Of a stretch of DNA of 64,000 bases, positions 17,284 to 24,281 are shown in pieces. The notes beneath the pieces were generated by a model. That model saw only the letters and a program-made list of their open reading frames with translations. It searched no databases and was not told the DNA's origin. Positions within the stretch are counted from its first letter, which is position 1, and each line of letters opens with the position of its first letter. A program made the translations under genes and the position numbers. The stretch covers positions 3,410,001-3,474,000 of the forward strand of contig OZ243123.1 in NCBI GenBank assembly GCA_965212505.1. The letters run 5' to 3'. The DNA is from JAHEKO01 sp965212505 (GTDB taxonomy: Bacteria > Acidobacteriota > Thermoanaerobaculia > Multivoradales > JAHEKO01).

Positions 17284-18894
17284 ATGCAGATGTTCCGCAG
17301 CCGGCCCACCGCGACGATCGCTGTTGCGATCGCCTTCGCCGCCCTCTCTTCTACGCCGCTCGCCCACGCCTCGGATCGCGGGGAGAAGGAAGCGATGGGC
17401 AGCCAGGGCAAGATGGCCGCACTGCCCGAGCGCGAGCTCGAAGCCGACTTCGAAATCAGCAAGACCGCAGAGGCGACGATCCTGGGCGCAAAGGTGCCCT
17501 ATCGCGTGACCACCGGCGCCCAGCCGGTCTACGGGCGGGACGGCAAGACCATCGCGGCCCTCCACTACACCTACTACGAGCGCACCGACGTCTCCGACAT
17601 GGCGCGCCGACCGATCTTCATCTCGTTCAACGGCGGTCCCGGGTCGGGCTCACTCTGGATGCACCTCGGCTATACGAGCCCGAAGCAACTGGTGATCGAC
17701 GACGAGGGCTATCCGGTCCAGCCGTACGGCGTGCGCGACAACCCGCACTCGATTCTCGACGTGGCCGACATCGTCTACGTCAACCCGGCCAACACCGGCT
17801 TCTCGCGCGTGCTCGACGACGAGGTCGATCGCGAGACGTTTTTTGGTGTCGAGGCCGACATCACCTATCTAGCCAACTGGATCGACGTCTTCATCTCACG
17901 GCGCGGCCGCTGGCGCTCGCCCAAGTACTTGATCGGCGAGAGCTACGGAACGACGCGCGTCTCAGGACTCGCGGGGCAGCTCCAGAATCGGCACTGGATG
18001 TACCTCAACGGCGTCATCCTGGTCTCGCCGACCGGTCTCGGCATGTCGCCCGAAGGGCCGGCGCCGCGCTCGCCGGTCTTGAAGCTCCCCTATTACGCCG
18101 CCGCCGCCCACTACCACCGACAGCTGGCGGCCGATCTCCAAGCGATGGCGCTCGCCGACTTCCTCGATGAGGTCGAGGGCTTCACGATCGAGGAGTACCT
18201 GCCGGCGCTCGCCCATGGAGGCTTCCTGGCGAAGGATCGACGAGACCAGATCGCGGCGAAGGTCGCCCGCTACTCGGGCCTCTCCGAAGAGTTCGTGCGC
18301 GACCACAACCTGGCGGTGCCCGCCTCAGCCTTCTGGAAGGAGCTCCTGCGCGACCAGGGCTTCACCATCGGCCGCCTCGACTCGCGCTACCTCGGCGTCG
18401 ATCGCGCCGACGCCGGCTCGCGCTACGACTACCCCGCCGAGCTGACCTCTTGGAACCACGCCTTCGCGCCGGCGATCAACCACTATCTGCGCGACGAGCT
18501 CGGTTTCGAAACCGACCTCCAGTACTACCTCTTCGGCCCCGTCCGCCCTTGGGAGGGTCGCAACGATCACGATGTCGGCGAGGAACTACGCCAAGCGATG
18601 GCGCAAAACCCTTTCCTCCACGTCATGGTCCAGTCGGGCTACTACGACGGCGCCACCGACTACTTCACCGCCAAGTACGTGATGTGGAACCTCGACCCGA
18701 GCGGCCGGCTGACCGACCGCATGAGCTTCAAGGGCTACGAGAGCGGCCACATGATGTACCTGCGCCTCGAGGATCTGGCGACTTCGAATCAGCACATTCG
18801 CGACTTCATCGAGGCGTCGACGCCCGCGGAAGGCGCGCCGGCGAGCTATGGCAGCGCGAGACCTGCGGCCGACGAGTCGTCTTCCGACGGCTAG
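17284..18894 (+). CDS. Secreted serine carboxypeptidase, peptidase family S10
   Basis: A 536-residue exported peptidase. The signal peptide ends near AHAS. The oxyanion segment is FNGGPGSGSLWMH, the nucleophile is Ser220 in GESYG, and candidate catalytic Asp and His are at about 459 (YDGATDYF) and 489 (ESGHMMY). These are the triad positions of the S10 family, which removes C-terminal residues at acid pH. Bacterial S10 proteins of this size are usually periplasmic or secreted and help use peptides. TGGAGGAGG lies before the ATG. Its stop codon overlaps the stop of the convergent FHA gene. Confidence 0.9.
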   Translation: MQMFRSRPTATIAVAIAFAALSSTPLAHASDRGEKEAMGSQGKMAALPERELEADFEISKTAEATILGAKVPYRVTTGAQPVYGRDGKTIAALHYTYYERTDVSDMARRPIFISFNGGPGSGSLWMHLGYTSPKQLVIDDEGYPVQPYGVRDNPHSILDVADIVYVNPANTGFSRVLDDEVDRETFFGVEADITYLANWIDVFISRRGRWRSPKYLIGESYGTTRVSGLAGQLQNRHWMYLNGVILVSPTGLGMSPEGPAPRSPVLKLPYYAAAAHYHRQLAADLQAMALADFLDEVEGFTIEEYLPALAHGGFLAKDRRDQIAAKVARYSGLSEEFVRDHNLAVPASAFWKELLRDQGFTIGRLDSRYLGVDRADAGSRYDYPAELTSWNHAFAPAINHYLRDELGFETDLQYYLFGPVRPWEGRNDHDVGEELRQAMAQNPFLHVMVQSGYYDGATDYFTAKYVMWNLDPSGRLTDRMSFKGYESGHMMYLRLEDLATSNQHIRDFIEASTPAEGAPASYGSARPAADESSSDG

Positions 18895-19442
18895 GTCGGG
18901 ATCGTGTGGCGGACCGAGAACGTGAAGATCGTCGTACCGGCCTGAATCCGGTCGCCGCTCTCGAGCTGGGCCGAACGGATCATCTTCCCGTTCAGGAAGG
19001 TACCGTTGCTACTGCCCAGATCGCGCACGAAGAAACGGCCGGTGAACTCTTCGACCTGGAAGTGTCGCGACGAGACCGCGGGGTCGTCGAGGATGATCTG
19101 CCCCTCGCGACGCCCGACGATGGTGGCGTCACCTCGAAGGCGGTAGTCGGCTTCGTCGGGCGGAAGTCCGTCCTGGGTCAGGAAGCCTTTGACCTTCACC
19201 TCGAGCGAGGGCGTGTCCATGATCTCGGCTTCGGACTCGAGCACGATCGTTCCGGTGCGATAGGACTCGAGACCCACCGTTCGGCCACCGGACGCGGCCA
19301 CGCGCTTCTCGAGCGCCTCTTCGACCAGACTCACCGGAATGACAGATGAACATCGAGGACAGATCGTCGTCGTGCCATGCGGTGCACTGCCGGCCTCATA
19401 GAGCACGGCACCACCACAGTTCTCGCATTTGATCTTCGCCAT
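18891..19442 (-). CDS. Zinc-ribbon and FHA domain protein
   Basis: A 183-residue protein with an N-terminal zinc ribbon (CENCGG and CPRCSS, residues 6-32) and a C-terminal FHA domain (about 95-180: ATIVGRREGQIILDD, AVSSRHFQV and GSSNGTFLNGKMI). FHA domains bind phosphothreonine, so it is probably a read-out partner of a Ser/Thr kinase, none of which is in this window. The linker (33-90) is variable. The start at 19442 follows GGAGCTCC; an in-frame upstream start lacks a ribosome site. It ends tail-to-tail with the S10 gene with a 4-nt overlap. Confidence 0.85.
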   Translation of the reverse strand: MAKIKCENCGGAVLYEAGSAPHGTTTICPRCSSVIPVSLVEEALEKRVAASGGRTVGLESYRTGTIVLESEAEIMDTPSLEVKVKGFLTQDGLPPDEADYRLRGDATIVGRREGQIILDDPAVSSRHFQVEEFTGRFFVRDLGSSNGTFLNGKMIRSAQLESGDRIQAGTTIFTFSVRHTIPT

Positions 19443-19556
19443 CTGGGAGCTCCTCTCCGCGAGACGCCGAGCAAATCGGCTCCCGCGCAAAGTCCTGCCC
19501 CCTCAGGATCGGCGATTCTTACCGTTCCTCGCAGTGAGCTGCGTCACTTCGGCAAC

Positions 19557-20261
19557 TCAGAACTCGACGTCTTCGAGCGCCTTGATCTGGAAGGGCTCGA
19601 GGTCCATACCGGTCGCGAACATGCCCTGAGGATGATCGAAGAACCAGAGATGGAGCATCTCGGGGCTCCGATAATCCGCAATCCCCTCCGGACACCCCTC
19701 GTCTCCCGCCAACCCTTCTACGAGGAGTTCACGCCAGAGACAGAGCTCCCGCTCCCAGATGTGGAAGTGCCAAATCGACAGAGGGCCGGCAAACTGCGGT
19801 CCGCGCGTACCCGGCTCGGCGAGGAACATCAGCCCCGCGAGTCTCATGCTGGTACCGGTGTCGTAATAGATCAGGAACTCCGGACGCTCAGGGTCGAGCA
19901 CCCGACCGTCAGCGATGTGTTCGCGACTCGCGTAGTGATTGTCGTCACCAAACATGAGCTCGAAACCGTCAGCGACCGCTCGATCGAAGTCGTCCCAACC
20001 CCGCGCCTTGACCGCTTCTCGCGCCCGCTCCCAGAAGTCACCCGCCTGCTGCAGGTGCTCCCGGCGCGGCTCGACCGCGTCGGGAAATCGGGTGACCTCG
20101 TAGATCACCATGTCGCGCCCCGGCTCGGGCTCGAGAGTGAACTCGGCCTCCGGGTACCAGTCGGGAATGATGGCCGTGAACTCCGACAGGTAGATCTCGT
20201 CGGCGGCGACAAGGCCGGTGACGGCGAACCAACTCACAAGGAGGAGCGACCAGCGCCTCAT
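19557..20261 (-). CDS. Secreted protein of unknown function
   Basis: A 234-residue protein with a signal peptide (MRRWSLLLVSWFAVTGLVAA, cleaved before DEIYL). The mature region is rich in aromatic and acidic residues and has many Trp (SIWHFHIWERE, LCLWRELLV). There are two Cys near residues 178 and 193 that could pair. I recognise no family. Codon use and GC at third positions match the neighbours, so the gene is probably real. It is flanked by the FHA gene downstream and a FmdB-type ribbon protein upstream, all on the minus strand with gaps of about 80-115 nt. Confidence 0.6.
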   Translation of the reverse strand: MRRWSLLLVSWFAVTGLVAADEIYLSEFTAIIPDWYPEAEFTLEPEPGRDMVIYEVTRFPDAVEPRREHLQQAGDFWERAREAVKARGWDDFDRAVADGFELMFGDDNHYASREHIADGRVLDPERPEFLIYYDTGTSMRLAGLMFLAEPGTRGPQFAGPLSIWHFHIWERELCLWRELLVEGLAGDEGCPEGIADYRSPEMLHLWFFDHPQGMFATGMDLEPFQIKALEDVEF

Positions 20262-20339
20262 GGCTCGATTCTATCGACCCGTGGCGCTTCGCCGCGAGTC
20301 ATCCCTCGGCCGCCCCCCGGGCGGCCTGGCTCAACTCGC

Positions 20340-20555
20340 TCAGGTGAAGCCGGTACCGCAGCCCGGCGCGCCGCAGTCACCGCCGGCGCCGGCCGAACTC
20401 GACGGGGCCGTGGAAGCCGCAAACGTAGAGAACTGCTTGCTCAGATGGCGACCGGCGCAGTGCGGACACTCGAGGTCATCGGCCCCCGCGCCGAGACGCT
20501 GAAGAATCTCGAAGGTCTTGTCACAGCCTTCGCATCGATACTCATAGATCGGCAT
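20340..20555 (-). CDS. FmdB-family zinc ribbon protein
   Basis: A 71-residue protein that begins MPIYEYRCEGCDKTFE, the classic start of the FmdB putative regulatory protein family, with the second zinc knuckle ECPHCAG near residue 33. The tail is low-complexity Ser/Ala/Gly with two extra Cys, also usual in this family. The start at 20555 has GGAG at 7 nt; an upstream in-frame start would add six residues without family support. Function is not established; members are thought to act as small regulatory ribbons. Confidence 0.88.
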   Translation of the reverse strand: MPIYEYRCEGCDKTFEILQRLGAGADDLECPHCAGRHLSKQFSTFAASTAPSSSAGAGGDCGAPGCGTGFT

Positions 20556-20600
20556 CAGCAGCTCCGGGACCATTCTAGCCGGCCCGAAGCGATCGTGGGC

Positions 20601-21176
20601 TTATCTCTCTCGATCGAGCCCCGGAAGCCGAACGGGCGGTCGCAGCGCTCGCTCGATGCGCCGATCCACCCACTCAAAACCGGATCGCGCTTCGGACAGA
20701 CGGTGGAAGGCGCTCAGATAGCGATCGGCCTCGCAGTCCCGACCTCCCGCGCGGAGCCGCTCGAGCGAACCGTAGACCATCCGGTCGATCGCCACGTCCG
20801 CCGACGAGAAGAGACCATCTCGCTCAACCGCGCGCTCGAGCGTGAGAATCGCCTGGCAGTGGTCCACGAGGGTCTCCAGCGAGCTGTGCACCAGGCTTTC
20901 GAAGAGACGTGCGAGTGACGCGCGCAGAGGTGCGAGTCGACGTTCGAAGAGCGGTCGCCATTCGACAAGGCGGGCGCGGCGAGCGAGCGTCTCGGGATTG
21001 GGCTCCGCCCGCTCGATCCGCACGCCGGGAGCGAGCTCTCTGTCTCCGCGTGTTTCGGTCTCCTCCGAGCTCCCTACCGAGGACCCGAGCACGGCGAGCG
21101 CGAGAAGCGTGACGGTCAGTTGAACAATCGTCATGCCCAGGAAGACGGGTTCCTGGCCGACGCCCTGCCGGTTCAT
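20601..21176 (-). CDS. Hypothetical protein with N-terminal hydrophobic segment
   Basis: A 191-residue protein with a hydrophobic segment at residues 12-33 (signal anchor or uncleaved signal), then an Arg/Glu-rich helical region. The helices have heptad-like Leu spacing (RLAPLRASLARLFESLVHSS). I do not recognise a family. Two ATG starts are possible (21176 or 14 codons later); neither has a good ribosome site. The gene is transcribed away from the peptide cassette that begins at 21197, so the first conserved element lies just upstream of both. Confidence 0.5.
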   Translation of the reverse strand: MNRQGVGQEPVFLGMTIVQLTVTLLALAVLGSSVGSSEETETRGDRELAPGVRIERAEPNPETLARRARLVEWRPLFERRLAPLRASLARLFESLVHSSLETLVDHCQAILTLERAVERDGLFSSADVAIDRMVYGSLERLRAGGRDCEADRYLSAFHRLSEARSGFEWVDRRIERALRPPVRLPGLDRER

Positions 21177-21196
21177 GGAAAAAAATTCGGCTCCGG

Positions 21197-21229
21197 GTGA
21201 TCAGTCTTGAGCCGTTTTCTCGCGTTAAC
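21197..21229 (+). promoter_or_regulatory. Conserved 33-bp upstream element, cassette 1
   Basis: This block aligns without gaps to 22904-22936 with 25 of 33 identical positions. It starts with GTGATCAGT (containing the palindrome TGATCA), has AGCCG in the centre and ends with CGCGTTAAC (containing the palindrome GTTAAC). It stands a few bases before the first possible ATG of the 69-codon frame and about 250 nt before peptide gene 1. I infer a promoter or operator shared by both cassettes. No sigma-70 -35 box is obvious. Confidence 0.55.
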
Positions 21230-21231
21230 CA

Positions 21232-21441
21232 ATGAGAGCCGAAAAAGCGATGAAAAACCACGAGAACATCTGGCTGACCGAGTATGAAGGGCTGCTCCCG
21301 GTGGTAGCGCGGGAGCAAGAGCAGAGTCCGGCCCAGGAGGCGGAATCGAGACCGCAGCCGCAGCACGAGGCTCTCGGAGCGCATTTCGACCTCAATCCCG
21401 CTCACCTCGCAAGACTGACGCCGACGGCGTTCTTCGAATAG
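21232..21441 (+). CDS. Small hypothetical protein in peptide cassette 1
   Basis: A 69-codon frame between the conserved element and the 18-codon peptide gene, 36 nt before the latter. Initiation may be at 21232 (MRAEKAM) or at 21250 (MKNHENIW); neither has a strong Shine-Dalgarno, and the first would be almost leaderless. The protein is Glu/Gln/Pro-rich in the middle and ends ARLTPTAFFE. It has no signal peptide, no Cys and no double-Gly. Its third codon positions are GC-rich like real genes nearby. It could be a second precursor, an immunity protein or a chance frame. I recognise no homologue. Confidence 0.45.
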   Translation: MRAEKAMKNHENIWLTEYEGLLPVVAREQEQSPAQEAESRPQPQHEALGAHFDLNPAHLARLTPTAFFE

Positions 21442-21477
21442 ACCTTTTCCATTTCTTTGATCTAAAGGAGTGACGCG

Positions 21478-21534
21478 ATGACGATCAAGACCAACGTGAA
21501 AGCTGGCCAGTCGACCGCCGGAATCCTCGAGTAG
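21478..21534 (+). CDS. 18-residue peptide gene 1 (putative exported peptide precursor)
   Basis: The complete product is MTIKTNVKAGQSTAGILE. An ideal ribosome site (AAAGGAG, 21464-21470) stands 7 nt before the ATG and a perfect terminator begins 34 nt after the stop. A near copy lies at 22965-23021. The two differ at residues 3, 6 and 7 but are identical from residue 8 on (KAGQSTAGILE). If the downstream C39 peptidase cuts after Ala-Gly, the product is the octapeptide QSTAGILE. Double-Gly, Gly-Ala and Gly-Ser are the usual C39 sites, so Ala-Gly is a stretch. It is too short for normal gene callers. Confidence 0.7.
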   Translation: MTIKTNVKAGQSTAGILE

Positions 21535-21568
21535 TCGATCTTAGGTTCCTCAAGGCACCCTGGAACCC

Positions 21569-21599
21569 GGCAGCCCCTCCCGTGGGGCTGCCTTTTTTT
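21569..21599 (+). terminator. Rho-independent terminator of peptide cassette 1
   Basis: A perfect 9-bp stem (GGCAGCCCC / GGGGCTGCC) with a 6-nt loop is followed directly by seven T. It begins 34 nt after the peptide stop codon and separates the cassette from the acuI-like gene. Confidence 0.92.
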
Positions 21600-21764
21600 G
21601 TTCTGGAGAGCGCCAACGCATCCGCCGGTCTGCCGTCGCGCCACCGGCTCCGGCCGTCCCACTCTGGGCGGTCGGCATACATCGTCCCCGAGGCCCCGGT
21701 TGCGAGAGAGCGCTCAAAAGTGCGAGGGTACGCTCCCGAACGAACCGACAAAAAGAGGGTCGCG

Positions 21765-22766
21765 ATGAGTGAGACGCAGTTTCAGGCCATGGTCGTGACG
21801 GAGGTCGAGCCCAAGACCTTCGAGCGAACGATCGACACACGGTCGGTCTCCGATCTACCCGAGGGCGAACTGCTGGTCCGCGTCGACTACTCGTCGCTCA
21901 ACTACAAAGACGCCCTCTCGGCCACCGGCAACCCAGGGGTCACGCGGAACTACCCGCACACCCCCGGCATCGACGCGGCAGGAGAGGTCGTCTCGAGCGA
22001 CAGCGCCGACTTCGCCCCCGGCGACCAGGTCGTCGTGATCGGCTACGACCTCGGCATGAACACCGCGGGCGGCTTTGGCCAATACGTTCGCGTGCCGGCC
22101 GGCTGGGCCGTTCAGCTGCCAGCGGGCCTGTCAGCTCGCGAAGCGATGATCTACGGCACCGCCGGCTTCACGGCCGCCATGTGCGTCGACAAGATCGTCT
22201 CGCACGGCGTGGCCCCGGAAGACGGCGAGGTCCTGGTGACCGGGGCCACCGGAGGCGTCGGCAGCTTCGCGGTCGGCATTCTCGGCCAACTCGGCTACGC
22301 GGTCGTAGCGGCCACCGGCAAGGTGGAGGAGGCCGGCGACTACCTCCGCCGTCTGGGCGCAACCGATCTGATCTCTCGGGAAGATGCGACAGACGACACG
22401 GGCCGCCCGCTACTGAAGAGTCGCTGGGCAGGTGTGCTCGACACGGTCGGCGGCGACATCCTGGCGAGCGCACTCAAGTCGACCCGACGCAACACCGCGG
22501 TGGCGATCTGTGGACTGGCGGCCTCGCCCAAGCTGCCGACAACGGTCCTGCCCTTTATTCTGCGTGGGGCCACGCTCTACGGCGTCGATTCGGTCGAGAT
22601 GCCGATCGAAGAGCGTCAGCGGTTCTGGGCCAAGATCGCCGACGAGTGGAAGCTCCCTTCGCTAGACGCCATTGCGCGCGAGGTCTCGCTCTCCGCGTTG
22701 TCACCGGAGATCGACCGGATCCTCCAGGGCGGGCAGACCGGTCGCGTGTTGGTGGCGGTTTCCTAG
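21765..22766 (+). CDS. acuI: Acryloyl-CoA reductase / YhdH-type quinone oxidoreductase
   Basis: A 333-residue medium-chain reductase of the AcuI/YhdH group. The group pattern is clear: AMVVTEVEPKTFERTI, VRVDYSSLNYKDALSATGNP, PHTPGIDAAGEVV, then the nucleotide site VLVTGATGGVGSFAV and the C-terminal RGATLYGVDSVEMPIEERQ. The family reduces acryloyl-CoA with NADPH, for example in DMSP breakdown or acrylate detoxification. The ATG at 21765 has AGAGGG before it. The gene sits between the two peptide cassettes but is cut off from the first by a terminator. I see no reason to link it to peptide maturation other than position. Confidence 0.88.
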   Translation: MSETQFQAMVVTEVEPKTFERTIDTRSVSDLPEGELLVRVDYSSLNYKDALSATGNPGVTRNYPHTPGIDAAGEVVSSDSADFAPGDQVVVIGYDLGMNTAGGFGQYVRVPAGWAVQLPAGLSAREAMIYGTAGFTAAMCVDKIVSHGVAPEDGEVLVTGATGGVGSFAVGILGQLGYAVVAATGKVEEAGDYLRRLGATDLISREDATDDTGRPLLKSRWAGVLDTVGGDILASALKSTRRNTAVAICGLAASPKLPTTVLPFILRGATLYGVDSVEMPIEERQRFWAKIADEWKLPSLDAIAREVSLSALSPEIDRILQGGQTGRVLVAVS

Positions 22767-22903
22767 ACGAGTCCTCTTCGCGACCGAGCCTCCCGCAGTC
22801 CATCCCGCTCCGCGACGCGGAGCCGACCACGGCCGCCATCGTCTGCCGCCGCCTCGGGCAGACCAACCTCCACCGGTGCAGGGTGTCGGCATCACCTCCT
22901 CGT

Positions 22904-22936
22904 GTGATCAGTTCCTAGCCGATACCCCGCGTTAAC
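22904..22936 (+). promoter_or_regulatory. Conserved 33-bp upstream element, cassette 2
   Basis: This is the second copy of the block described at 21197-21229, with the same ends (GTGATCAGT, CGCGTTAAC) and the same central AGCCG. Here it ends 28 nt before the ATG of peptide gene 2. If GTTAAC acts as the -10 box, the leader would be about 20 nt and just hold the ribosome site. It is the only promoter candidate seen for peptide 2 and for the exporter operon behind it. Confidence 0.6.
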
Positions 22937-22964
22937 AAGCAGGAGCGTAGAAAGGAACGAAGCT

Positions 22965-23021
22965 ATGACGACCAAAACCCATCTAAAAGCCGGCCAGTCG
23001 ACCGCCGGAATTCTCGAGTAG
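22965..23021 (+). CDS. 18-residue peptide gene 2 (putative exported peptide precursor)
   Basis: The complete product is MTTKTHLKAGQSTAGILE, twin of the peptide at 21478-21534. AAAGGA (22951-22956) is the ribosome site, 8 nt from the ATG. A terminator hairpin starts 33 nt after the stop and the exporter operon starts 84 nt after the stop. The shared part of the two genes includes 20 identical consecutive nucleotides, while wobble changes occur in the first codons and near the end, so selection on the peptide is likely. Position directly before HlyD and C39-ABC genes suggests export. A leader-peptide/attenuator role is the main alternative. Confidence 0.75.
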   Translation: MTTKTHLKAGQSTAGILE

Positions 23022-23054
23022 TCGGTCTCACTTCCACCAGGAACCCGGGAGAGC

Positions 23055-23084
23055 GGCAGCCCTCTCTGTGGCTGCCTTCTTTTT
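23055..23084 (+). terminator. Rho-independent terminator between peptide 2 and the exporter operon
   Basis: A 7-bp stem (GGCAGCC / GGCTGCC) with an 8-nt loop is followed by TTCTTTTT. Only 21 nt separate it from the TTG start of the HlyD gene, so the exporter must be reached by read-through or by a promoter lying upstream of or inside this hairpin. Partial read-through would give much more peptide message than transporter message. Confidence 0.85.
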
Positions 23085-23105
23085 GTCAGGTATTCTCAGG
23101 TCGCG

Positions 23106-24281
23106 TTGTCAAACAATTTCTCCCGCACGCTCAGAGCCCTGCGCACCGACGGCCTCACGGGCTGGAGCCTACGAGCGCTGGTCGCGACGCTCCTGCTGAG
23201 CGTCTGGGCGGCCTGGTTCTTCTGGGGGCGCATCACCGTCTGGGCGGTTAGCGACTCGGCACGCGCGGAGGTCCGCAACGAGGTGGTGCAGGTCGACTCT
23301 CCAGTCGAAGGTCAGGTCGTCGTCGTGCACATCGCGCGCGGCCAGGAGGTCGCCGTGGGCGACCTCCTCGTCGAGCTCGAGACCTTCCGCGAGGAGGGTC
23401 AGCGCGACTCGCTCATCGCCGACCTCGAAGGGCGCCGCACCAGCCAGACAGAGCTGAGTTCGCGCATCCGCCAAGAGGAGAATTCTCTCGGCATCTGGCT
23501 CCGGGCGTCTCGCGCCGGAGTCGAGGAGACTCGCTCAAGAGTGACCCAGGCCGAGGCGGCTGCGGAGGCTGCTCGCCAGAAAGAGGGTCGCACCCGCCGG
23601 CTCCACGGCGAGAATCTCGTGCCCGACGAAGAGCTCGAGGAGGCGGTCTCGGAGCTCAAGCAGCGGGACGCCGAACTCGACAGCGCGGGCCTCGCAGCCG
23701 AACGCGCTGAGCGCGAACTCGAGAGCTCGAGAGCCGACCGGCAGACGAAGATCGACGAGCTCCGCGGGCAGCTGAGTGTGGCCGACTCGGCGATCCGCTC
23801 ACTCCAGGCGCGCATCGACAGCCTCGAGCAGGAGGTCGGTCAGCGACAGATTCGAGCTTCGATCGACGGGACACTGGCACGTGTCGCCAACCTGACGCCG
23901 GGAAGCGTCGTCGAACTGGGCGACGAGCTCGCACGCATCGTCCCCTCGGGCGCGGTCCGCGCCGTGGCCCACTACCGGGCGGCGGATGCGGTAGGCCGGA
24001 TCGAACCGGGCCAACCGGCTCGTATGCGCCTCGACGGCTTTCCCTCGACTCAGTTCGGCACCGTTGCAGTGACCGTGGCACTGGTGGACAACGAACCGAC
24101 CGAGGAGGGACTGATCCGAGTCGACCTGGATGTCGCGCCCGACCCGGCTACCGCCATCGACGTACAGCACGGAATGGTCGGCACCATCGAAGTGGAGGTC
24201 GACCGGCTCTCACCCGCCTCGATGCTGATGCGCGCCGTCGGCAAGCTCCTGGACCGCCCGGCCCAGGTCTCCTCGTCTTGA
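23106..24281 (+). CDS. HlyD-family periplasmic adaptor (peptide export)
   Basis: A 391-residue membrane fusion protein. One TM helix is at about residues 24-42 (ALVATLLLSVWAAWFFWG). The biotinyl-lipoyl half motif VQVDSPVEGQVVVVHIARGQ follows, then a long alpha-hairpin coiled coil (about 95-260), then the second lipoyl half (RASIDGTLARVANLTPGSVV) and a beta-barrel. This matches the HlyD proteins of NHLM-type bacteriocin exporters. The start is TTG with AGG at 5 nt; I see no ATG in frame upstream of the domain. Its stop overlaps the next start (TTGA). It links the inner-membrane ABC proteins to an outer-membrane channel, which is not in this window. Confidence 0.88.
   Translation: MSNNFSRTLRALRTDGLTGWSLRALVATLLLSVWAAWFFWGRITVWAVSDSARAEVRNEVVQVDSPVEGQVVVVHIARGQEVAVGDLLVELETFREEGQRDSLIADLEGRRTSQTELSSRIRQEENSLGIWLRASRAGVEETRSRVTQAEAAAEAARQKEGRTRRLHGENLVPDEELEEAVSELKQRDAELDSAGLAAERAERELESSRADRQTKIDELRGQLSVADSAIRSLQARIDSLEQEVGQRQIRASIDGTLARVANLTPGSVVELGDELARIVPSGAVRAVAHYRAADAVGRIEPGQPARMRLDGFPSTQFGTVAVTVALVDNEPTEEGLIRVDLDVAPDPATAIDVQHGMVGTIEVEVDRLSPASMLMRAVGKLLDRPAQVSSS

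Noticed and set aside
19377..20918. A 513-codon open frame on the plus strand
   Set aside because: It runs antisense through four minus-strand genes with clear domains or signals (FHA, a secreted protein, FmdB and another), so it is a GC-driven frame.
21232..21441. Double-glycine leader in the 69-residue product
   Set aside because: No Gly-Gly or Gly-Ala pair with a leader-like helix is present, so it was not called a classic bacteriocin precursor.
22807..22823. Perfect hairpin GCTCCGCG-A-CGCGGAGC after the acuI-like gene
   Set aside because: The loop is a single base and no T-run follows, so I did not call it a terminator; it may still slow transcription.
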